Source of the DNA: Sphaerimonospora thailandensis
GTDB lineage: Bacteria; Actinomycetota; Actinomycetes; Streptosporangiales; Streptosporangiaceae
Length of the DNA stretch: 64,000 nucleotides
NCBI RefSeq assembly: GCF_016863115.1
Contig: NZ_BOOG01000017.1
Coordinates: 78,972 to 142,971 of the forward strand
Reading direction: 5' to 3'
Part shown: piece by piece, positions 31,423 to 39,499 of the stretch
Layout: every line of letters begins with the position of its first letter
Numbering within the stretch: the stretch's first letter is position 1
Program-made: the position numbers and the translations under genes
Notes under the pieces: model-generated
Seen by the model: only the letters and a program-made list of their open reading frames with translations
Databases searched by the model: none
Told to the model about the DNA's origin: nothing

Positions 31423-34400
31423 GTCATGCCTCCGCTCAGTTCTACGAGGGCGGTCAGCTCGGCGTCGTCCAGCTCCGTGAACGCGGTCTCGCCGCCGGAG
31501 AGCACCGCCTCGGTCAATTCGCGTTTGCGGGCGAGGAGTTCGGCTATCCGGTCCTCCACCGTGCCCTCCGCGATCAGGTGGTGGACCTGCACCGTGGCAT
31601 GCTGCCCGATCCGGTGCGCCCGGTCGGTGGCCTGGTCCTCCACGGCCGGGTTCCACGGCCGGTCGAAGTGGATCACGTGCCGGGCACGGGTGAGGTTGAG
31701 CCCGAACCCGGCGGCCCGCACCGACAGCACCAGCACCGGGTTCTCCCCGGCCTGGAATCGGTCCACCAGCTCCTGCCGCCGCGTCACCGGCACACCGCCG
31801 TGAAGGAAGTCGGCGGCGACGCCACGGGCCGCCAGATGGCTCATGATCAGATGGCCCATGGAGACGTACCCGGTGAACACCAGGGCCGCGTCTCCGGCGG
31901 CGAGCGCCTGCTCCAGCAGTTCCTCCAGCGCCTGCAGTTTCCCCGAACGCGCGGACTCGGCATCGGGGTCCCAGCCGGTGGGCGGCTGCCGCAGATACTG
32001 AGCGGGTGAGTTGCAGATCTGCCGGAGCGCCTGCAGCAGCCGGAGCACATGGCCGCGGCGCGCCATCCCGGTGCTCGCCTTCACCTGGTCGAGCGTCTGA
32101 CGGGTGACCGCCCGATACAGTGCGGCCTGCTCGTCGGTGAGCGTCACGAACCGGTCGCTGACCACCTTCTCCGGCAGCTCCGGCGCCACCCCTGGATCGG
32201 ACTTGGCACGCCGCAGCATGAACGGCCCGATCAGCCGGGCCAGGGTCGCGGCCGCCTCCCCGCCGGGGTTGTGCTCGGCTCTGCCGTACCGCTCGCGGAA
32301 CGCGGTGAGGGTGCCGAACAGGCCGGGATTGGTCCAGTCGAGGATCGCCCACAGCTCACTGAGCGTGTTCTCCACCGGGGTGCCGGTGACCGCGATCCTG
32401 GTCGACGCGGGTAGCGTGCGCAGCGCCCGGGCCGCCTGCGATCGATGATTCTTGATCTGCTGGGCCTCGTCGGCGACCACCAGCTCCCATTGCATGGCGG
32501 CCAGCCGATCGGAGTCCCGGGTCATCGTTCCGTAGCTGGTCACCACCACCTCGCCGGGTGACAGGCCCTCCAGGTCGCGGGCGAGGCCGTGGTAGCGCCG
32601 CACCGTGACCCCGGGGGCGAACTTGGCGAACTCCCGCTCCCAGTTGGCCAGCAGCGAGGCCGGACAGACCACCAGTGTGGGCTGCTCACCACCGCGATGC
32701 AGGTGATAGGCGATCACGGTCAGGGTCTTCCCCAGCCCCATCTCGTCGGCCAGCAGCGCTCCGAAGCCCGCCCCGGTGACCCTGGCCAGCCAGTCGAGCG
32801 CCCGCCGCTGATAGTCACGGAGCACCGCGGTCAGGCCCGCCGGGATGCCGGTCGTGCTGTCCGCATCCTGCCGCAGCCGCATGACCAGGTCGCGCAGCTC
32901 GCCGCCGGCGACGCAGGGCACCGGCCGGCCCTCCAGCGTGAGCTGCCCCGTCAGGGCCGCCGCCAGCGCCTGCCCACCGGTGACCTCACGCGGTCTGGGA
33001 CGACGGAGCAGATTCGGGTCCGCCACCACCCAGGCACCGCGCAGCCGTACCATCCCATCGGCGGCCGCGACCGCCGCCTGCTCCTCCTCGGTGAGCGGCT
33101 CACCGTCGAGGAACAGCCGCCAGTCGACGTGAGCGGCGGACGCCGAGGAATGGGCGCCGCTGGTCCGCAGGACGGTCCCGACGGTGAGCTGCCGCGCCAC
33201 CTCGATCGGCCACTCCACGGTGATGCCCGGCAGTTCGGCGGCGAGGAGGGCGATCAGCTCGGCGCCGTTGATCGCCGTCTCACCACGCCTGATCCGCTCG
33301 AGCGGCGGCCACTGCCTGGCCGCGCGCCGCAGCCGGCGCAGCTCCGGTTCGCCCAGTTCCTCAGGGTGGATCTCGGCGTGCGGGGTGGTCCCGGGGTGGA
33401 CCCGGATGATGATGGGCTTCGGCGGCACAGGATTGGCGATCTCGGCGCAGCGGTCCGCCCAGTCGGCCGCGTGATCGTCAAGCGTTCTCGGTGCCGAGGC
33501 GTACGGCACGGCCCCCAGGATCAGCCGGGCACCGGGGGGCCGGAGCAGCAGGTCGGCGACGTCTCCGGCGAACCCGGCCGGCACCTCTTCGGGGAGGGGC
33601 GCATCCAGCAGCGGCAGCCAACGGTCGCGCCCGTCGGCATCCACCGACGGGTAGACCCGCCGTTCCGCCACGGCCGCCAAGATCGCTCGCGCGGCCTGTC
33701 CCCAGGGCCCGGGCGCGGCGGCGAGTCCGGGGAGCGCCTGTTCCAGGGATGCCGTCCATCCGTCGAGCGGCTCGGGCAGCGGACCGAGCTCCAACCGCCC
33801 CTGCCGATAGCCGAAATCGCATCCGGCCCGTAGCAGCTTGCCGGTGATGCCGACGGGCCCGCGGGCCTCAGCCACCGGCCGCGTCGTGCCGTCTCGCTCT
33901 GCCTTGTCGCCGTCTTCGAGTTGTTCGAGCAGCGCCGCCGCCGCGGCGGCCTTCGCCTCCGCCTTGCCCCGCCCGCCCGCGGCGGCCGACACGGGCATCG
34001 CGTTGTGGACGCAGGATGCCCTGCAGGTGAAGAACGGCTGATGAGGCGGGCCGGTGACGGACACCTCGTACGTCAGATCACCGATCGTGCCGATCTGCGC
34101 ACGCTCGTTCAGTTCGCCGACCGGGTTACCCGTCCCGGCCCGCTGCTCCGGCTGGCCGGCCGGCGGCGGGATCAGCTCCGCGATCAGGGCAAGGGCGGCC
34201 CCGGCTCTGGCGCCCTTCCAGGTGACCGCCGTCGCGGGCTCCCCCAGCACCGGCCCCCGATCGTCCTCGGTGACGGCCATCGCGGTGGTGTTCGCGAACT
34301 CCAGGTATCGCACCGACGGCCGGCGCTCGGCCTGCGTCCGCAGCGTCAACACCCCGCCCGCTTGCAGCGGGTTGCCGCGCAGTTGCTCCCAGGCGATGGC

Positions 34401-35117
34401 GCGGGCCTCGGCCCAGCCTCGCGGGTCCGCCTCGAACAGCAGCAGGTACAGCATGCGCACGGTCAGCCGCCTGACCTTCAGCGCCCCGATCAGCATCGGA
34501 TCCGGGTGGTCGCGTGCCACCTCGGAGTCGAGCCACTCCTCCACCTCGCGATCCCCGTATTGGGGCGGCTTGAAGGCGGCCACCGCCTCCCTCGGCCCAG
34601 CGGCCCCCACGGTAGGGTCCGGGAACCCGCTCAGGATGGCCAGCAGGGACAGCGCCGCAGCCCGCCGGGCGGTCTTCTTGCTGGCACCGCCTGCCACCTG
34701 CCCTGCGGCGGGAACGTTCCCGATGCTCGCCTGCGCGGTGAACACCCCTTCTTCCGCCATTCCCTCGACCATGCCGAGTGAGCCGCCCAGACGCTGCGCC
34801 TCCAGGTTGAGGATGGTCACCGCGTGTTCCGGCGCCGCCGAGACCGCCGCCCATGCGGCTTCGCGCGCGGCGGCCCACTTCCCGTGGTCGCCGGCCAGCA
34901 GCACCTGGTGGAGTTCGCGGGGCCCCAGTGTGCCCTGGGTCGCCCTCCGGGTGACCTCGGCGATCAGCCCGTCGGAGTGCGGTGCGCCCTGACACGCCTC
35001 CTTCAGCAGGACGAAGAACTCATCGGGGTCCTCCGGGATCGCTGAACGCCGCGTCTTGGCCAGGATGGCGGGAGTAGGGGGGCTGGTCTTCGGCACCGGT
35101 CCATTATCGGCGATCAA
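31419..35117 (-). CDS. SNF2 family helicase with three N-terminal dsRNA-binding-like repeats
   Basis: A 1232-residue protein. The C-terminal motor (about 760-1215) is complete: DEMGLGKT (791-798), DEAQ (883-886), TGTPVEN (911-917), LSVRAAGFGLNL and DRAHRIGQ (1166-1173). Residues about 470-750 match the SNF2-helicase-associated DUF3670 region. The N-terminal 400 residues are unusual. Residues 331-400 (NPVGELNERAQ, TYEVSVTGPPHQPFFTCRAS, then GRGKAEAKAAAAAALLEQL) read as a canonical dsRNA-binding domain. Two weaker copies (about 102-163 with GGASKKTARRAAALSLLAIL; about 257-316) sit in longer repeats, each with a preceding helix containing WA-AR--AW. Start is TTG 35117 or GTG 35096. Role unknown; remodelling of RNA-containing complexes or defence is conjecture. 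Confidence 0.9.
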   Translation of the reverse strand: MIADNGPVPKTSPPTPAILAKTRRSAIPEDPDEFFVLLKEACQGAPHSDGLIAEVTRRATQGTLGPRELHQVLLAGDHGKWAAAREAAWAAVSAAPEHAVTILNLEAQRLGGSLGMVEGMAEEGVFTAQASIGNVPAAGQVAGGASKKTARRAAALSLLAILSGFPDPTVGAAGPREAVAAFKPPQYGDREVEEWLDSEVARDHPDPMLIGALKVRRLTVRMLYLLLFEADPRGWAEARAIAWEQLRGNPLQAGGVLTLRTQAERRPSVRYLEFANTTAMAVTEDDRGPVLGEPATAVTWKGARAGAALALIAELIPPPAGQPEQRAGTGNPVGELNERAQIGTIGDLTYEVSVTGPPHQPFFTCRASCVHNAMPVSAAAGGRGKAEAKAAAAAALLEQLEDGDKAERDGTTRPVAEARGPVGITGKLLRAGCDFGYRQGRLELGPLPEPLDGWTASLEQALPGLAAAPGPWGQAARAILAAVAERRVYPSVDADGRDRWLPLLDAPLPEEVPAGFAGDVADLLLRPPGARLILGAVPYASAPRTLDDHAADWADRCAEIANPVPPKPIIIRVHPGTTPHAEIHPEELGEPELRRLRRAARQWPPLERIRRGETAINGAELIALLAAELPGITVEWPIEVARQLTVGTVLRTSGAHSSASAAHVDWRLFLDGEPLTEEEQAAVAAADGMVRLRGAWVVADPNLLRRPRPREVTGGQALAAALTGQLTLEGRPVPCVAGGELRDLVMRLRQDADSTTGIPAGLTAVLRDYQRRALDWLARVTGAGFGALLADEMGLGKTLTVIAYHLHRGGEQPTLVVCPASLLANWEREFAKFAPGVTVRRYHGLARDLEGLSPGEVVVTSYGTMTRDSDRLAAMQWELVVADEAQQIKNHRSQAARALRTLPASTRIAVTGTPVENTLSELWAILDWTNPGLFGTLTAFRERYGRAEHNPGGEAAATLARLIGPFMLRRAKSDPGVAPELPEKVVSDRFVTLTDEQAALYRAVTRQTLDQVKASTGMARRGHVLRLLQALRQICNSPAQYLRQPPTGWDPDAESARSGKLQALEELLEQALAAGDAALVFTGYVSMGHLIMSHLAARGVAADFLHGGVPVTRRQELVDRFQAGENPVLVLSVRAAGFGLNLTRARHVIHFDRPWNPAVEDQATDRAHRIGQHATVQVHHLIAEGTVEDRIAELLARKRELTEAVLSGGETAFTELDDAELTALVELSGGMT

Positions 35118-35174
35118 CCGGCACTCTGCCCGTCCGTTGGACCAAGCCCATGGCCCTGAGATACTCCGTTTCTC

Positions 35175-36140
35175 TCACCTGGTGAGCAGATCGAAGTGCA
35201 GGCGGAAGCGGGTGCCGGAGGCGTGCCGGTGTACGCGTACCAGATCGGCGAGCTCGTTGACGACGAGCAGGCCTCTGCCGTGGGTGGCGCTGTCGGGCGG
35301 CGGCACCCGCCCCGCGAGCGGATCGGTGATCTGGCCCGGGTCGTCCAGATGGCACACCAGACTGCCGTTCTCCGCCCAGACCGTCAGCGTGCCGGGCCCC
35401 CGGGTGTACTCGGTGGTGTTCGTCGCGAGCTCGTTGACCGCGATGAGCAGTTCGGTCGTCCGGTGGCCCCGGAGCCCGAACGCCTCGACCTGCTTCGCGA
35501 GGAAGGCCCGCACCCGCGGCAGCTCGCCGACATCGCGGAAGACACAGGTGGGGGCGCCCCGCGGCGGCGCCGGAAGTGGCAGGTCGAACGCCGCCGCGGT
35601 CTCCAGCGGGTCGGCGTAGGCGGGGCTGGCCCGGGTGCCCTTGCCGTCCTGTATCAGGGGGTGTGTCCGATGCGCGTCGGCGACAACCGCCGGTTCCAGC
35701 CGGGAGACGTCGTACGGACACAGGATCGTCGCCCGACGTCCGGCGAAGACGGCGTTGATCAGCGCTTCGTGGGCGACGCAGGCCGGATACTCGACGCCGC
35801 TGCGGCCGGACCAGATCGGCTCCCCGGTGATCCATACGTGGCGGCCCCGATGCGCGGCGGCGAAGGCCAGCAGGACGCCGGGGATGATCCGGCCCGGGTT
35901 GCGCCCGGCGACGGCCATGTCCTTGAACGAGACCCCCGCCGCCTTCGGGCCGAGACACTCCCGGATCAGATCACCGCCCCGGCCGGGCACGACGACCAGG
36001 GCCGGGTCTCCGCGTGCCAGCGCCTCCTCGACCAGGGCGGCACACAACGTCGCGTACTCGTCGTCGTCGCGGTAGAGCAGAGCGATGTGCCGGAACACGT
36101 CGGCCGCCTCGGTGGTAGCCGGGTGCTTCAGCGTGCTCAT
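35175..36140 (-). CDS. RsbA-like anti-sigma regulatory protein (MEDS plus HATPase)
   Basis: A 321-residue protein. Residues 10-185 are a MEDS sensor domain (HIALLYRDDDEYATLCAALVEEALARGDPALVVV, HEALINAVFAGRRATILCPYD). Residues 200-321 are a serine-kinase-type HATPase: ELLIAVNELATNTTEY (N-box), CHLDDPGQITDP (G1-like) and HGRGLLVVNELAD (G2-like). This layout is that of RsbA-type anti-sigma regulators controlling stress sigma factors. ATG 36140 fits the domain start; the frame stays open upstream to a GTG at 36233. No sigma or anti-anti-sigma gene is adjacent. Confidence 0.88.
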   Translation of the reverse strand: MSTLKHPATTEAADVFRHIALLYRDDDEYATLCAALVEEALARGDPALVVVPGRGGDLIRECLGPKAAGVSFKDMAVAGRNPGRIIPGVLLAFAAAHRGRHVWITGEPIWSGRSGVEYPACVAHEALINAVFAGRRATILCPYDVSRLEPAVVADAHRTHPLIQDGKGTRASPAYADPLETAAAFDLPLPAPPRGAPTCVFRDVGELPRVRAFLAKQVEAFGLRGHRTTELLIAVNELATNTTEYTRGPGTLTVWAENGSLVCHLDDPGQITDPLAGRVPPPDSATHGRGLLVVNELADLVRVHRHASGTRFRLHFDLLTR

Positions 36141-36457
36141 GTCAGGAGTCCAGCTCCCGGTGTCCGATGGTCCGCCTGGTCCGCCGCGTGTCGGCTCTTT
36201 CCTCAGCGTACGCTTGAGCAGCCCTGACACCACTCCAGAGCCATAACGATTGCCTGGGAACAGTCCGGACAGGAGAGATCCTTGTGCTCTGGGCGTGAAC
36301 CACGGTCTGGCCGACGGCGTGGTTATTGTGTGGGAGAAAACGGGATCACGGGCTGTCCCGTCCCAGGCATCTCCCGGCAGTGAGAAGCCGACCGGGCCGC
36401 TCAGCCGTCGAGGATAGGGCAGGGACGGAACGCCGGCCGAGCGGTTACGCTGACGAC
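36141..36457. other. Intergenic region between divergent genes
   Basis: About 317 bases. The right end has TTACGCT (36444-36450) placed as a -10 for near-leaderless expression of the phosphatase-like gene. No other gene or repeat was recognised. Confidence 0.5.
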
Positions 36458-36895
36458 GTGATCGTTACGTGGGAGCCCACGGCGGCGGGCGTGCTGCGAC
36501 TGCCCTCGGGGCGGCTCGTCCGCGGGCGGGGACTGAGACACCCGCTCCCCCGGGGACCTCGGCCCGCATTCGCGCTCTACCTGCTGGGCCGCAGGCCACT
36601 CCCCGTCGAATGGGAGCAGCGCTGGGTTCGCTGGCCGGATTTCCGGCTGCCGTCCGACCGCGCCGCCGCGGCCACGGCACTGCGCGAGGCATGGGAACGG
36701 GCTGAGACCGAGCGCGTCGAGGTGGCCTGCGGCGGCGGATACGGCCGCACCGGCACCGCGCTGGCCTGTCTGGCCGTGCTCGACGGAGTGCCGGGCGAGG
36801 AGGCGGTCGCATACGTCCGGCGGCACTACGCGTCACGTGCCGTCGAGACACCCTGGCAACGCCGTTTCGTCGCCCGATTCAGCGACTTCGGATGA
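36458..36895 (+). CDS. Protein-tyrosine-phosphatase-like protein
   Basis: A 145-residue protein with a C-x5-R phosphatase loop, ACGGGYGRTGTALACLA (Cys91, Arg97), followed by the expected helix and by AVAYVRRHYASRAVETPWQRRFVARF, as in dual-specificity phosphatases. The N-terminal half (LPSGRLVRGRGLRHPLPRG) is shorter than in classical enzymes. It could dephosphorylate proteins or inositol phosphates. GTG 36458 gives an almost leaderless mRNA. Confidence 0.8.
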   Translation: MIVTWEPTAAGVLRLPSGRLVRGRGLRHPLPRGPRPAFALYLLGRRPLPVEWEQRWVRWPDFRLPSDRAAAATALREAWERAETERVEVACGGGYGRTGTALACLAVLDGVPGEEAVAYVRRHYASRAVETPWQRRFVARFSDFG

Positions 36896-36917
36896 ACCGG
36901 GGACTTCGGATGACGCC

Positions 36918-36951
36918 AAAAGCCCAAGCCGGATATAACCGACCTGGGCTT
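36918..36951 (-). terminator. Terminator of the third tRNA-Lys gene
   Basis: On the minus strand AGCCCA..TCGG / CCGG..TGGGCT forms a 10-12 bp imperfect stem followed by TTTT. It begins 8 bases past the tRNA and shares the AAGCCCA arm with the terminator of copy 1. Confidence 0.7.
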
Positions 36952-36958
36952 CTGTCTG

Positions 36959-37032
36959 TGCGCCGCCAGGGACTCGAACCCCGGACCCGCTGATTAAGAG
37001 TCAGCTGCTCTGACCAACTGAGCTAGCGGCGC
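36959..37032 (-). tRNA. tRNA-Lys (anticodon CTT), copy 3
   Basis: Cloverleaf with acceptor GCGCCGC/GCGGCGC and loop CTCTTAA, identical in sequence to the copy at 17408. CCA not encoded. Confidence 0.97.
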
Positions 37033-37123
37033 AGGCGACGTGCGTAACCCTAGCAGCCCTGAGGTCCGCACGCACACCAGAACATGGTCTCGGAAGTCCC
37101 GGACCGGGGACCCCGATCAGGGC

Positions 37124-37711
37124 TCAGCCCTGCCAGGCACCCGACGAGAAGGGGAGGGGCTCACCCGGGGTGCCGGGGCCGTCGCCCCACTTGGTCACGA
37201 CGTAGTCCACCTGGATGTGGCCCTCGTCGCCGCTGACGGTCAGCGAGTCTTCGTTCCAGCTCTCACCGACGAGTTCGGCGAAGGTCTTGCCGTCGATGTC
37301 GAGCATGACGCCGCTCTCCGAGGGGACGCCCGGACCACGGTCGCCGATGAAGAACGGGGCCTTCTTGCCCTTGTAGAAGATGTAGCCCTCGGTGCCGAGC
37401 GGCCAGCTCGGGCTGGCGAACATCCCCTTCTGCATCGGCAGGCCGATGGCGGGCAGGCCCGTGTCGCCTTGCCGGCCGGAGGCGTCGTCCCAGAAGTACG
37501 AGCCGAGGGTGGTGCCGCGGAGCAGGACTTCCTCCTGCATGGGGGCGGTGTTGTCGGATGCCGTAACCGTCTGGTTGACCGGCTTGACAACCGGTGCGAC
37601 CGGGGCGGGGGCGGCTGCCACGAGGGAGGCGCCGACGGCGACGGTGCACGCGAGGGCGCTCAGCTTCGAGACGCTTCGGTTATTACGCAGGTCAAACAGA
37701 GTCTTGAACAC
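37124..37711 (-). CDS. Secreted unknown protein, paralogue of the 9709 gene
   Basis: A 195-residue protein with a long signal peptide (charged start MFKTLFDLRNNRSVSK, hydrophobic LSALACTVAVGASLVAAAPA, cleavage around 35-40), a Pro/Val-rich linker and a core of about 125 residues shared with the 9709 product: SYFWDDASGRQGDTG, PMQKGMFASPSWPLGTEGYI, FFIGDRGPGVPSESGVMLD, DGKTFAEL and a WGDGPG..FSSGAW end. Conserved Asp/Gly turns suggest an enzyme or a calcium-binding barrel; no family assigned. There is no C-terminal anchor, unlike the paralogue. A roughly 490-bp leader lies upstream. Confidence 0.82.
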   Translation of the reverse strand: MFKTLFDLRNNRSVSKLSALACTVAVGASLVAAAPAPVAPVVKPVNQTVTASDNTAPMQEEVLLRGTTLGSYFWDDASGRQGDTGLPAIGLPMQKGMFASPSWPLGTEGYIFYKGKKAPFFIGDRGPGVPSESGVMLDIDGKTFAELVGESWNEDSLTVSGDEGHIQVDYVVTKWGDGPGTPGEPLPFSSGAWQG

Positions 37712-38200
37712 GAGAATCGGGAACTTTCGTGAGACGGCAGGAGCAGGCCAGGAGTCTTTGGGCCGACCCGCTAAGCTCGGGGGCCGCTAACAAGGGGCGT
37801 TCAACTGGGCGATAAGAGTCAGGCGCCCGTGCCACGCGCTGCTGGCGCTGGGGTTAGGACCGTGCGACTGGAGTGCCGCAGTCGATCAGACGTGTGATCC
37901 GTTATGGCTCGGATCAGCGGATGGTGTCCCCCACGTAGATCTCCTCTCCGAGGAACAACCCGGCCATCGGTTGATGACAATTAGGACGTTACCGGACAGG
38001 TCAGGACAGAGCAAAACGAAACACCCATAATGCCAAGAAGATCTACCCGGTTACCCCAAGACCAGGTCAGGAACCCCCCTGGACCGTCATGAACCACCCC
38101 AGTTGCCCCAACCATGGCTTTCCCGCCATCCCACGCGTACCGGATTGCCGAGGCATTACATAAGCTTCCTATGCAAAATCGCCCAGCGATCGGGATGACC
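37712..38200. other. 490-bp intergenic region with hairpins and MarR operator
   Basis: Between divergent genes. It contains a 7-bp hairpin TGATCCG/CGGATCA (37895-37916) and, on the minus strand, a 17-codon frame reading MAGLFLGEEIYVGDTIR (about 37918-37971) with no ribosome site. I compared the minus-strand leader by eye with the c-di-AMP, cobalamin and TPP riboswitch cores and saw no match. The MarR operator is at its right end. Confidence 0.5.
38156..38176. promoter_or_regulatory. MarR-type operator
   Basis: TTACATA, 7 bases, TATGCAA: an inverted repeat with one mismatch over 7-bp arms, 24 bp before the proposed MarR start codon. The TTGCATA/TATGCAA core resembles MarR-family sites. Confidence 0.5.
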
Positions 38201-38683
38201 ATGGAAATCGCCCACACCGATGACGGACCATCCGATCTCGAGTCGGTCGCGGCCGGCGACCATGTCGCCGTGGTGCTGGAAGAGCTCGCCACGCTCGCCG
38301 TACGCCAGGTCTCGACGCCTCGCGACATCAGCCTCACCGCCGTGTCGACGCTGGCTCACCTGGACCGGAACGGCCCCACCCGGCTCACCGCCCTGGCGGT
38401 CGAGCAGGCGGTGAGCCAGCCGTCCATGACCCAGCTCGTGCAGCGTCTCGAACGGGAGGGGCTGGTGTGCCGGCGGACCGATCGACGGGACGCCCGGGCC
38501 ACCCGGATCGCCCTAACCGAGGCCGGACGGAAGCTGCTCGGCGATCGGCGAAGCCGGCGCAGAGAACGGCTGGCAATGCTGCTCGACGAGATGTCGCCGG
38601 AGGAGCGCCGCGCTCTCGTCCATGCGGCCGAAACGTTCCTTCCCCTGCTACACCGCCTCCTGGCCGGCTCCCCGGCCCCATAG
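38201..38683 (+). CDS. MarR family transcriptional regulator
   Basis: A 160-residue winged-helix regulator: ISLTAVSTLAHLDRNGPTRLTALAVEQAVSQPSMTQLVQRLEREGLV is the recognition core, RRTDRRDARATRIALTEAGRKLL the wing, then a C-terminal dimerisation helix. ATG 38201 is preferred; earlier ATGs at 38171 and 38195 would run the coding sequence through or next to the palindrome at 38156-38176. No clear target gene is adjacent on the plus strand, so it probably acts on itself or on the divergent secreted-protein gene. Confidence 0.88.
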   Translation: MEIAHTDDGPSDLESVAAGDHVAVVLEELATLAVRQVSTPRDISLTAVSTLAHLDRNGPTRLTALAVEQAVSQPSMTQLVQRLEREGLVCRRTDRRDARATRIALTEAGRKLLGDRRSRRRERLAMLLDEMSPEERRALVHAAETFLPLLHRLLAGSPAP

Positions 38684-38861
38684 CCGTGGTTCCGCCCCCT
38701 GCCCGGACACACCGTGCCCGCCCCCGACGTGGGGCGCCGTCTCCGTGCTCGTCCGGCAGGCTCTCGCCGAAGACCTCGGATCGGCGTGATCTCTCGCGGG
38801 TGACCTTGCGGGGATGTCGAGAGGGGAGGCCGGGACCGGAGCGCACCGGAGCAAGAAAACG

Positions 38862-38897
38862 CCGGAGCCGGGCAGTCCCCCAACTACCCGGCTCCGG
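38862..38897 (-). terminator. Strong Rho-independent terminator, minus strand
   Basis: Perfect 11-bp stem CCGGAGCCGGG/CCCGGCTCCGG with a 14-nt loop, followed on the minus strand by CGTTTTCTTGC. It ends transcripts coming from the 39098 gene or from a small RNA. Confidence 0.75.
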
Positions 38898-38954
38898 ATC
38901 AAAGCGGTTCCGCCAGAGATACCCTCCCCAAAGGCACCGGCGGGCCCCCGCTTT
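38862..38954 (-). ncRNA. Candidate structured RNA ending in a terminator
   Basis: Upstream of the terminator on the minus strand, AAAGCGG (38948-38954) pairs with CCGCTTT (38901-38907), enclosing CCGCC (38939-38943) paired with GGCGG (38910-38914) and a purine-rich 24-nt loop. Two nested stems plus a terminator outside any gene suggest a small RNA or a 3'-UTR element. No known RNA family matched. Confidence 0.3.
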
Positions 38955-39097
38955 CTCGGACGCGTTCCCCCATCCGCGTCCTCTCTTCATGAAAGTCTGT
39001 TCTGATCCCTCCTCAGAGGATCTGCTTCAAGCCTACAAGCGGGGTTGTCATGAAGACGTCATACGCAGGTGGATTTTCGGCCTGCATCCGGTCCTTG

Positions 39098-39373
39098 TCA
39101 GGCATCCGGATGCCTCGACAAATATTCGACGTAGACCGGGCGCAGCGCGTCGCCGAGATGTCCCTCCCCGGCCGCCATCGCGTCGCTGAGCAGCGCTGAG
39201 ACCCGAGTCAGGTCGTTGGCCGTCTCATCGGCCTTCCCGCTGGCGGCCTCGGCCGCCGGGATCACCTTCAGCAGGTCCCACAGAAACCCGAAGTCGCCAT
39301 GCCGTACGGCATAGCGAACGGCGCGGTCGTGCAGTTCCCGGGCCGACAGCGACTCGATCTCTTGCTCGTCCAT
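39098..39373 (-). CDS. Small helical protein, unknown function
   Basis: A 91-residue acidic, all-helical protein: MDEQEIESLSARELHDRAVR, YAVRHGDFGFLWDLLKVIPA and LTRVSALLSDAMAAGEGHLGDALR, ending YVEYLSRHPDA. I have seen similar small proteins in actinomycetes but know no function. It diverges from the holin-like gene at 39500. Confidence 0.65.
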   Translation of the reverse strand: MDEQEIESLSARELHDRAVRYAVRHGDFGFLWDLLKVIPAAEAASGKADETANDLTRVSALLSDAMAAGEGHLGDALRPVYVEYLSRHPDA

Positions 39374-39499
39374 CCGGCCTCACCCCCAAGCGGGGGGACT
39401 TCCCCCGGGCCTGCCATTTATGCCCTAGTCGGGAGGCAGGCCCGGGCTTCACCGCGCGCACCCGCGCGTTCTTTGCCAGCACATGGAAGTATTCTTCCT

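Larger units (their letters stand above)
38684..39097. other. 414-bp intergenic region with structured RNA candidate
   Basis: No coding frame is credible. On the minus strand it contains nested stems and a terminator (38862-38954), listed separately. The rest is ordinary GC-rich spacer. Confidence 0.55.

Noticed and set aside
37712..38000. Known riboswitch in the leader of the secreted paralogue
   Set aside because: No c-di-AMP, cobalamin, TPP, glycine or SAM core signature could be matched by eye; left as an open question.
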